This document shows, piece by piece, positions 57,110 to 64,000 of a stretch of 64,000 bases of DNA. Each line of letters begins with the position of its first letter. Positions within the stretch are counted from its first letter, which is position 1. Position numbers and translations under genes: made by a program. This DNA comes from Gracilibacillus halotolerans (lineage in GTDB: Bacteria; Bacillota; Bacilli; Bacillales; Amphibacillaceae), in the NCBI RefSeq assembly GCF_014206945.1, contig NZ_JACHON010000001.1, positions 3,574-67,573 on the forward strand, given 5' to 3'. Under the pieces are notes generated by a model. The model ran no database searches. It was not told where the DNA came from and saw nothing but the letters and a program-made list of their open reading frames with translations.

Positions 57110-57160
57110 CCCGGACTATCTTATTCAAATATAAAAAGAATAGGATGTTCGGGCCTTTGT
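57110..57160. terminator. Hairpin between darB and ykuT
   Basis: CCCGGACTATCTTATTC pairs with GAATAGGATGTTCGGG, with one bulge. The genes are convergent; the plus-strand tail is CTTTGTATTATTTT. Confidence 0.6.
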
Positions 57161-57182
57161 ATTATTTTAAAAAACAGTATGT

Positions 57183-58016
57183 TTATTTTTGGATATAGAC
57201 ATTTTGCAAATGAGGTATTTTAATATCATGTTCATCAAATGCTTCTAAAATAGCCTTTCGTATATCACGTTCCGCACCCCATTGTTCGTTATTAACCGTC
57301 TTACCTATGATGCGAAGAACAATTTGAGTTGTTCCGAATTCCTGTACACCAATCACATTTGGTCCATCTATAAAACGCTCATCTTTTTGGAATTGATTAC
57401 ATACATTATTTAAGATGCCTAGTGCCTGATCTATATTTTCGTCATAACTAACTCCGATATCAACTAAAGCACGCATATTTCCTCGAGAATGATTACTTAC
57501 ACTATTTATTTCACGATTCGGAATGAAGTGTAGAGTGCCATCGAAACCTCTAATTTGTGTTGTTCGCAATCCAATCTCCTCTACAATTCCATCATAACTA
57601 GCAACCGTAATGTAGTCTCCAACATCTATTTGACGTTCTAATAAAATAAAGAAACCTGTTACAATATCGCTAACTAAACCTTGGGCACCAAAACCAATAG
57701 CTAAACCTACTACCCCTGCACCAGCAAGAAGGGGTCCTATAGGTTGTTCGATGATGCCGAAGAACATTACAACAAACAGAAAAATTATTACATAGGAGAA
57801 TATATTTAAAAGTAGCTTCTCTAATGTTTGAATTCTTGCTGCTGAGAGCTTTTGGTTATTTTGAGCTCGATTTAGTGTTTTACTAATTATTTTTTTACCA
57901 AGGGGATAGACAATGAGTAATCCTATAATTAAAACGATGATTTTTAAGCCATACTCCAACACAATCCCTAATAATTGGCCCCAATCAATCTGAAATCCAT
58001 CTTCTAAACGAAACAA
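57183..58016 (-). CDS. ykuT: Small-conductance mechanosensitive channel, MscS family (YkuT)
   Basis: 277 residues: two or three N-terminal helices (about 15-38, 63-84, 92-115) and the pore helix with AGAGVVGLAIGFGAQGLVSD, followed by the MscS beta domain (DIVTGFFILLERQIDVGD). Releases solutes on hypo-osmotic shock. B. subtilis YkuT is the close relative and its gene also lies near ykuL. Confidence 0.85.
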   Translation of the reverse strand: MFRLEDGFQIDWGQLLGIVLEYGLKIIVLIIGLLIVYPLGKKIISKTLNRAQNNQKLSAARIQTLEKLLLNIFSYVIIFLFVVMFFGIIEQPIGPLLAGAGVVGLAIGFGAQGLVSDIVTGFFILLERQIDVGDYITVASYDGIVEEIGLRTTQIRGFDGTLHFIPNREINSVSNHSRGNMRALVDIGVSYDENIDQALGILNNVCNQFQKDERFIDGPNVIGVQEFGTTQIVLRIIGKTVNNEQWGAERDIRKAILEAFDEHDIKIPHLQNVYIQK

Positions 58017-58259
58017 TACATTCCCTCCTTCAATAAATATATCTACATATTATAGAAGGAAGGAACTCATATCAAACAATATTCATCAAATTAATGCTAA
58101 ATGTGACATTTTTAAAAGTTGATTGGCTGTAAATTAAGGCGAAAAACTCTTATACGTACATTATAGAAAAAATTTTCAAAAAATAAGTGTAAAAGCTGGA
58201 ATTTTATTTTATAAGGGGCTATATTAGTACATACGAAAAAAAACAGGAGGTGCCACACA

Positions 58260-60008
58260 GTGGATGTTTTTCGTAAATTAAAACAATTTTATTGGCCTTT
58301 TAAAAAGTATTTTATCTATTCTGTTCTATCTGTTTTATTCGTAACAGTCATTACCGTTGTATATCCGATCATCTTACAGGTAACAATTGATGAAGTTGTT
58401 TACGAAGGAAGATACAACCTTATCCCGATTATCTCTTCTGTCTTTATCGGTCTAATGGTATTAAAAGGTATTACTAACTTCACCCAGCAATATTTAGGGG
58501 ACCTTTTTGGGGTAAAGTCTGTTTACAAATTAAGGGATTCGTTGTACAAAAAATTGCAAAGGCTTTCATTTACGTACTATGATAATGCGAGAACAGGCGA
58601 TTTGATGTCTCGACTAACGATGGATGTTGAGGGATTTAAGTTTTTCCTAGCTGCCGGATTAAAAGAACTTATCCGAGTAGTTCTATTGATTGTTATTAGT
58701 TTAGGCGTTATGTTTTATTATTCCATTCCGCTTGCTCTAGTAACGATGGCTGCAATGCCTTTCTTAGCAGTTGTTGTATTTCGTTTTGAGAGAAAAGTAC
58801 ACCCTGCATTCCGCTCCGTAAGAAAGTCGTTAGGACGACTTAATACGAGAATACAGGAAAATGTTAGTGGGATGAACACAATCAAATCTTTGTCTAAGGA
58901 AGATTTTGAAATTGAGCGTTTCACGTCCAATAATACGGATTACCGAGAAATAAATATCCATACTTCCAATATATGGGCTCGTTTTTTCCCGTTAATGGAG
59001 TTCATTGGTAACATTAGTATGGTATCCTTACTAATCTATGGAGGTTACCTTGTTATAAGTAACCAATTAATGCTAGGTGAGTTAGTCGCTTTCTTTAGTT
59101 TAGTAACGTATATTATCGGACCGCTCATGCAGTTAGGGTTTATTGTGAATATGTTTTCCCAAGCAAAAGCTTCAGGAGAACGTTTATTAGAAATTTTAGA
59201 AGCAAAAGAGGATATTGAAGAACTAAATGATCCTATCGTACAGCAGAGATTAAAAGGACATGTAACATTTAAGGATGTTACGCTTAAATACACAGAAGAT
59301 GATGACGTTGCTCTTCATAATATTTCCTTTGACGCACCACCCGGGAAAGTGATTGGTCTAATTGGGCCAACGGGATCAGGAAAAACAAGTATTACACAAC
59401 TTATGACAAGATTTTATGAACCAGATGAGGGAGAAGTACTTATTGACAATATTCCTTCTAGTGAGTATTCACTAAAGTGGTTAAGGAAGAATATCGGCTT
59501 CGTCTTGCAAGAGTCCTTTTTATTTTCCACCACAATTAAAGAAAATATCTCGTATGGTAACCCAGATGCAACGATGGAGGAAATCATTGAGGCAGCAAAA
59601 AGAGCTCAAGCGCATGATTTTATTATGGAGATGCCAAAGGGATATGACACATTATTAGGTGAGCGTGGTATGGGATTATCTGGTGGTCAGAAACAGCGAA
59701 TTGCGATTGCAAGAGCTTTATTAATTAATCCAAGTATACTTGTTTTGGATGATGCGACTTCAGCGGTTGATATGGAAACGGAATTTAGAATTCAAAAAGC
59801 GTTAAAAGAAGTAATGGATGGAAGAACAACCTTTATTATTGCGCATCGAATTTCATCGTTAAAGCATGCAGATGAAATTGTCGTTCTTGACAAAGGAAGA
59901 GTTGTTGAACGTGGGACACATGATGAATTGGTCCGCCTAAACGGAGCATACCGAAGAATTTATGATATCCAATATCAAGATAGAGATGCAGTTATGCAAT
60001 CATCTTAA
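58260..60008 (+). CDS. ABC exporter half-transporter, subunit 1 (YfiB-like)
   Basis: 582 residues: six-helix membrane domain followed by an ATPase. Walker A GPTGSGKTS, signature LSGGQKQR, Walker B LVLDDATSAVD. The Walker B glutamate is replaced by aspartate (DD), so this half probably forms the non-hydrolysing side with its partner. Start is a GTG behind AGGAGGTG. Twenty-six bases separate it from subunit 2. Resembles YfiB of the heterodimeric YfiBC drug or lipid exporters. Confidence 0.85.
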   Translation: MDVFRKLKQFYWPFKKYFIYSVLSVLFVTVITVVYPIILQVTIDEVVYEGRYNLIPIISSVFIGLMVLKGITNFTQQYLGDLFGVKSVYKLRDSLYKKLQRLSFTYYDNARTGDLMSRLTMDVEGFKFFLAAGLKELIRVVLLIVISLGVMFYYSIPLALVTMAAMPFLAVVVFRFERKVHPAFRSVRKSLGRLNTRIQENVSGMNTIKSLSKEDFEIERFTSNNTDYREINIHTSNIWARFFPLMEFIGNISMVSLLIYGGYLVISNQLMLGELVAFFSLVTYIIGPLMQLGFIVNMFSQAKASGERLLEILEAKEDIEELNDPIVQQRLKGHVTFKDVTLKYTEDDDVALHNISFDAPPGKVIGLIGPTGSGKTSITQLMTRFYEPDEGEVLIDNIPSSEYSLKWLRKNIGFVLQESFLFSTTIKENISYGNPDATMEEIIEAAKRAQAHDFIMEMPKGYDTLLGERGMGLSGGQKQRIAIARALLINPSILVLDDATSAVDMETEFRIQKALKEVMDGRTTFIIAHRISSLKHADEIVVLDKGRVVERGTHDELVRLNGAYRRIYDIQYQDRDAVMQSS

Positions 60009-60034
60009 GGAAGATATGAGAAGGGGGAAGTAAT

Positions 60035-61873
60035 ATGGCAAGTACCAGTATAGAAGGGAAAAAGGGAAAGCAAAATCCACATTTGAATCGATTTTACTAT
60101 CCACTAGATCAAGCTATTGAAAAGCCATTTAATTGGAAACAAATGCTTCGCCTCTTGAAGTATTTGAAACCATACTTAAAAAATCTATTTCCTGCGGCTA
60201 TGATAGCCATGTTAATCGCAACAATCGTTCGACTCGTCGTACCGATTTTAATAGGTAAAGTAGTCATTGATATAGCGATTGCTAATAATGATGCAGGCTT
60301 ACTTACATACCTTATCATCGGTATTTCGATATTATACCTAATCAACTATGTAGCGAACGTTTACCGTATCAAGTGGATTAATATTCTCGGACAACGAATT
60401 ATTTATGACTTAAGGAAATCATTATTCTCACATGTCCAGCGTCTATCTCATAACTTTTTTGATAAGAGGTCCGCTGGTTCGATACTCGTAAGAATTTTAA
60501 ATGATGTAAACGCACTTCAAGAACTATTTACTAATGGTATTATCAACTTATTAACAGATATTGTCATGTTGGTCGGAATTATCGTTTTATTATTTGTACT
60601 TAGTCCACCATTAGCGTTGGCTGTATTAGTTATTTTGCCAATCATGTTCTTTATATCAACAAAGCTTCGAAGAAAGATAAGAAGAGCTTGGCAAGACGTC
60701 CGTGTACAAAAATCTAGATTAAACTCACATTTAAATGAGAGTATTCAAGGTATCCGGATTACTCAGTCATTTGCACAAGAGAATGAAAACACAGAGTACT
60801 TTAGTGGTGTTAACACGGATAATTATGAAATGGAACGTCAAGCAATGAAAAAGAGTGCTTACTTTGGACCTTTCGTCGAGATGAGCAACGCTATTGGGAC
60901 TGTTATTTTGATTGCTTTTGGTGCTCACTTAATATTGGAAGGAACTATTGTAGTAGGGACTTTTGTAGCTTTTGCTTTCTACTTAGGAATGTTCTGGGAA
61001 CCGATTTCGAGACTTGGCCAGATTTATAATCAGTTGTTAGTTGCTATGGCTTCATCCGAAAGAATTTTCGAATTTTTAGATGAACAACCAAACGTCGAAG
61101 AAAAAGCGGATGCGAAAGATTTCAAAAATATGAGAGGTCATATCGTTTTTGATCGTGTTCAATTTTCGTACGACGAGGATCGAATAGCCTTGCATGAAAT
61201 CTCTTTAGAAATGAAACAAGGTCAGACAGTCGCACTTGTAGGGCATACAGGCTCAGGGAAATCCACGATAGCGAATTTAATTAGTCGATTTTACGATCCT
61301 ACAAAAGGTTCTGTTAAGATTGATGGTTATGACTTAAGAGATATGAAACTTGATAGTTTACGAACGAATATTTCTGTTGTGTTGCAAGATACATTTATAT
61401 TCTCTGGAACTATAATGGAAAATATACGATTTGGACGTCCTGATGCTTCGGATGAGGAAGTAATTGAAGCTGCAAAAGTAGTAGGAGCGCATGATTTTAT
61501 TCAGCGATTATCGAAAGGATACAAAACAGAAGTAGAGGAACGAGGTAGTATTCTTTCTGCGGGAGAGCGGCAACTCCTTTCATTTGCCCGTGCGTTACTA
61601 GCAGATCCAAGAATCCTCATACTAGATGAGGCAACTGCAAGTATCGATACAGAAACAGAAGTAAGAATACAAGAAGCTCTTCGTATCTTGCTTGAAGGAA
61701 GAACAGCAATTATCATTGCTCACCGCCTATCAACGATACGAGAATCCGATAAAATAATTGTATTGGAACAAGGGAGAATTCTTGAACAAGGCAGTCACGA
61801 TGAATTAATGGCAGCAAAAGGCGAATATTACCACTTAGTCAAGTCGCAATTTGATATGCTAGATGCATTATAA
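60035..61873 (+). CDS. ABC exporter half-transporter, subunit 2 (YfiC-like)
   Basis: 612 residues with an N-terminal extension of about 45 residues before six helices. Walker A GHTGSGKST, Walker B LILDEATASID with the catalytic glutamate, but a changed signature LSAGERQ. Combined with subunit 1 (good signature, weak Walker B) one composite ATP site is complete and one is degenerate, as in heterodimeric ABC exporters. Probably exports a hydrophobic compound; substrate unknown. Confidence 0.86.
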   Translation: MASTSIEGKKGKQNPHLNRFYYPLDQAIEKPFNWKQMLRLLKYLKPYLKNLFPAAMIAMLIATIVRLVVPILIGKVVIDIAIANNDAGLLTYLIIGISILYLINYVANVYRIKWINILGQRIIYDLRKSLFSHVQRLSHNFFDKRSAGSILVRILNDVNALQELFTNGIINLLTDIVMLVGIIVLLFVLSPPLALAVLVILPIMFFISTKLRRKIRRAWQDVRVQKSRLNSHLNESIQGIRITQSFAQENENTEYFSGVNTDNYEMERQAMKKSAYFGPFVEMSNAIGTVILIAFGAHLILEGTIVVGTFVAFAFYLGMFWEPISRLGQIYNQLLVAMASSERIFEFLDEQPNVEEKADAKDFKNMRGHIVFDRVQFSYDEDRIALHEISLEMKQGQTVALVGHTGSGKSTIANLISRFYDPTKGSVKIDGYDLRDMKLDSLRTNISVVLQDTFIFSGTIMENIRFGRPDASDEEVIEAAKVVGAHDFIQRLSKGYKTEVEERGSILSAGERQLLSFARALLADPRILILDEATASIDTETEVRIQEALRILLEGRTAIIIAHRLSTIRESDKIIVLEQGRILEQGSHDELMAAKGEYYHLVKSQFDMLDAL

Positions 61874-61879
61874 GATGAG

Positions 61880-61912
61880 AGATACGGATATCTACTATCC
61901 GTATCTTTTTCT
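61880..61912 (+). terminator. Terminator after the ABC exporter genes
   Basis: AGATACGGATA (61880-61890) pairs perfectly with TATCCGTATCT (61896-61906), followed by TTTTCTG. Confidence 0.85.
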
Positions 61913-62021
61913 GTTAGAACCCAAAAGTATAACTTAAAATTGTTTTCTTTTACTTATTTGTTTTTGCATCTACACACATATTCGTCTAAACTATACTTAA
62001 ATCATAAATGGGGGAACAACG

Positions 62022-62693
62022 ATGAAACGAGAATTTGCAGTAATAGGACTAGGAAGGTTCGGTGGCAGTATTTGCAAGGAGTTAAGTGCTGAAGGGATGG
62101 ACGTCCTAGCTATCGATAGTGATGAAGATAGAGTAAATGAATTTAAAGACATTGCTGCTCATGCGGTCATAGCAGATACAACAGATGAAAAAGTTTTAAA
62201 GGAATTAGGGATGCGAAATATTGATCACGTCATTGTGGCAATTGGAGAGGACATCCAAGCAAGCATATTAACAACACTGATGCTAAAAGAATTAGGGGTT
62301 AAGAAAATAACAGTAAAAGCACAAAATGATTACCATGAAAAAGTATTGATCAAAATAGGTGCGGATCATGTGGTGCATCCAGAAAGAGATATGGGGAAAC
62401 GGATTGCGCATAGTATTATATCTACAAATATACTTGATTACTTGGAACTCTCCGACGCGCATAGCATCGTAGAAGTAAAAGCTGGTAAAAAGATGCATGG
62501 AAAGACATTAATTGACTTAGATATACGTGCGAAATATGGTTGTAACGTTGTGGCTATTAAAAATGCGTATAATAAAGGGATTAATGTTTCGCCGGAGCCT
62601 AATCTAAAAATTGATAAGGGAGATATTTTGATTGTTATTGGTGCGGACAAAGATATCTCAAAATTCGAGAGAATTTTAGTAGCAGAAGATTAG
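62022..62693 (+). CDS. ktrC: Ktr potassium channel gating protein KtrC
   Basis: 223 residues, RCK protein. The N-terminal Rossmann motif GLGRFGGSICKEL binds ATP/ADP; VIADTTDEKVL and VAIGEDIQAS follow; the C-terminal RCK_C (about 140-223, GKKMHGKTLIDLDIRAKYG) is the c-di-AMP site in known KtrA/KtrC. Forms an octameric ring on the KtrB/D membrane subunit, which is not here. Next to rnjA, as ykqB-ykqC in B. subtilis. Confidence 0.87.
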   Translation: MKREFAVIGLGRFGGSICKELSAEGMDVLAIDSDEDRVNEFKDIAAHAVIADTTDEKVLKELGMRNIDHVIVAIGEDIQASILTTLMLKELGVKKITVKAQNDYHEKVLIKIGADHVVHPERDMGKRIAHSIISTNILDYLELSDAHSIVEVKAGKKMHGKTLIDLDIRAKYGCNVVAIKNAYNKGINVSPEPNLKIDKGDILIVIGADKDISKFERILVAED

Positions 62694-62712
62694 TCAATTC
62701 GCATATGTAAGC

Positions 62713-62745
62713 AAAAAAAATGACCTATGAAAAGGTCATTTTTTT
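62713..62745. terminator. Bidirectional terminator between ktrC and rnjA
   Basis: AAAAAAATGACCT pairs with AGGTCATTTTTTT around a short loop; U-runs occur in both directions, serving convergent genes. Confidence 0.85.
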
Positions 62746-62749
62746 GTGA

Positions 62750-64000
62750 TTAAACTTCCATAATAATTGGAAGGATCATCGGTCTTCTTTTTGTTTTATC
62801 ATATAGGAATGGAGCAATAGTGTCCGTGATCTCATTTTTAATCTCAGACCACTGTGTTGTTTTTCTTTCCATTACTTTGTTTAAATGTTTGGCAACTATT
62901 TTCTGTGCCTCATTGATTAAATCTTCGGATTCTCTCATATAAACGAAACCGCGAGAGATGATATCTGGACCAGAAGCAATTTTGAAGTCTTCCATATCAA
63001 TACTTACTACTACAATAACTAAACCTTCTTCAGATAAGATTCTTCGATCACGAAGGACGATATTGCCGATATCACCAATTCCGCTACCATCTATATAAAC
63101 AGAACCGGAAGGTATTTTACCAACGACAGACGCACTATCTTTACCAAGTGCTAACACTTCACCATTATCCATGATAAAAGAATTTTTCTCTGGAACACCA
63201 CATTTTTCCGCAATTTTCATATGTTCTTTCTGCATACGGTATTCCCCGTGAATTGGCATGAAGTAAGTTGGATTCATTAAACGTAACATAAGTTTCTGTT
63301 CTTGTTGACTACCATGACCAGAAGTATGAATATCATTTAAAGGACCGTGAATAACATCTGCTCCTGCACGATATAATTGATCAATGATTCTGCTAACACT
63401 AAGTGTATTCCCAGGGATTGGGGAAGATGAAAATACAACAGTGTCACCAGGTATAATACTAATTTGACGATGGGTACCATTCGCCACTCGGGACAATGCC
63501 GCCATAGGCTCACCTTGAGAACCAGTACATAAGATCACCACTTCGTTAGCTGGTAACTGGTTTATTTGATGTGCATCAATAAACGTGTTCTTAGGGGCTT
63601 TAATATACCCTAAGTCTTGTCCAATATTAATTGAGTTTTCCATACTTCTTCCAAATACAGCGATCTTACGATTTGTGCGGACTGCCGCATCGACAACTTG
63701 CTGTAAACGGTGAATGTTGGAAGCGAAAGTAGCAAATATTAATCGCCCATCAACACGGGCAAAAATATCGTTGATGCTGTCACCAACTACTCTTTCAGAT
63801 AATGTGAAGCCGGGTACTTCACTATTTGTACTGTCTGATAAAAGACATAATACACCATCTTTTCCTATCTCAGCCATTTTTGTTAAGTTTGCTGGCTCTC
63901 CAACTGGAGTAAAGTCGAATTTAAAATCACCAGTATGCACAATATTTCCTGGAGGTGTTTTTACAACAATTCCATAAGAGTCAGGAATACTATGCGTTGT
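62750..64000 (-). CDS. rnjA: Ribonuclease J1 (partial, 3' part)
   Basis: The minus-strand frame stays open from 64000 to a stop at 62750, encoding 416 residues; the start codon lies beyond the window. It begins [18 protein letters not shown] and includes HTGDFKFDF of the metallo-beta-lactamase core. The beta-CASP domain has [13 protein letters not shown] and PIHGEYRM, and the end [19 protein letters not shown] matches the RNase J1 C-terminus. Ribonuclease J1 degrades and matures mRNA from the 5' end. The ktrC neighbour indicates rnjA rather than rnjB. Confidence 0.93.
   Translation of the reverse strand, partial: TTHSIPDSYGIVVKTPPGNIVHTGDFKFDFTPVGEPANLTKMAEIGKDGVLCLLSDSTNSEVPGFTLSERVVGDSINDIFARVDGRLIFATFASNIHRLQQVVDAAVRTNRKIAVFGRSMENSINIGQDLGYIKAPKNTFIDAHQINQLPANEVVILCTGSQGEPMAALSRVANGTHRQISIIPGDTVVFSSSPIPGNTLSVSRIIDQLYRAGADVIHGPLNDIHTSGHGSQQEQKLMLRLMNPTYFMPIHGEYRMQKEHMKIAEKCGVPEKNSFIMDNGEVLALGKDSASVVGKIPSGSVYIDGSGIGDIGNIVLRDRRILSEEGLVIVVVSIDMEDFKIASGPDIISRGFVYMRESEDLINEAQKIVAKHLNKVMERKTTQWSEIKNEITDTIAPFLYDKTKRRPMILPIIMEV

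Overview
This window is chromosomal DNA of a low-G+C, endospore-forming Bacillota. The gene content and neighbourhoods point to the Bacillaceae, probably near Oceanobacillus or Virgibacillus (an inference; no 16S rRNA gene is present). Signs of sporulation are a spoVA cluster, a Spo0E-type phosphatase, a YkyB homologue and tetraprenyl-beta-curcumene synthase. Ribosome binding sites are strong and GTG/TTG starts are frequent. Most of the window is ordinary core genome. No CRISPR array, tRNA, rRNA or prophage was seen.

Region by region. 1-260: tandem copy of a structured repeat. 0.3-9.3 kb: an M42 peptidase, then menaquinone synthesis (menA-menI on minus, menF-D-H-B-E on plus, no menC). 9.4-13.5 kb: an SOS-type Y-family polymerase with a LexA box, an orphan siderophore-type ATPase with a Fur-like site, two unknown genes and ytkD. 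13.5-18.7 kb: metK, two opposed arrays of a 41-bp repeat, a HAD phosphatase, ytoA, ytpB, ytqB/mnmM and ytzC. 18.9-26.9 kb: a large membrane protein, two decayed genes (one a transglutaminase-like gene with a single in-frame TGA), an MFS transporter, ccpN-yqfL-glpX and a D-2-hydroxyacid dehydrogenase. 27-31.3 kb: a GntR/YtrA-type repressor, ABC ATPase, permease and ECF sigma factor in one operon. 31.4-36.8 kb: a lipoprotein with a coupled mini-ORF, small membrane proteins, 6-phosphogluconolactonase, htpG under a perfect CIRCE operator, and yteA. 37-45.6 kb: the ilvBHC-leuABCD operon with a T-box leader (predicted Leu codon CUC) and CodY-like sites. 45.7-50.2 kb: a DUF6884-like protein, an MDR oxidoreductase, a compact spoVAC-AD-AEb plus lipoprotein cluster, and a secreted protein behind an ECF-type promoter. 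50.2-50.9 kb: a MITE-like palindromic element and a broken IS200/IS605 transposase. 50.9-58 kb: an HtrA-like protease with a zinc-ribbon membrane protein, two small genes including Spo0E, ykyB, a Sco protein, Tat-exported YkuE, DarB and YkuT. 58.2-64 kb: a heterodimeric ABC exporter, ktrC, and the 3' part of rnjA, which runs off the window.

The genes combine into respiration (menaquinone, Sco), branched-chain amino-acid synthesis controlled by tRNA charging and probably CodY, gluconeogenesis control, stress responses (LexA, CIRCE, ECF, Fur-like sites) and c-di-AMP-linked ion homeostasis (DarB, KtrC). I did not find an obviously new defence or metabolic system. The least explained items are the opposed 41-bp repeat arrays, the ABC-ECF sigma operon, the coupled 22-codon ORF, the single-TGA transglutaminase gene and the ECF-driven secreted protein.
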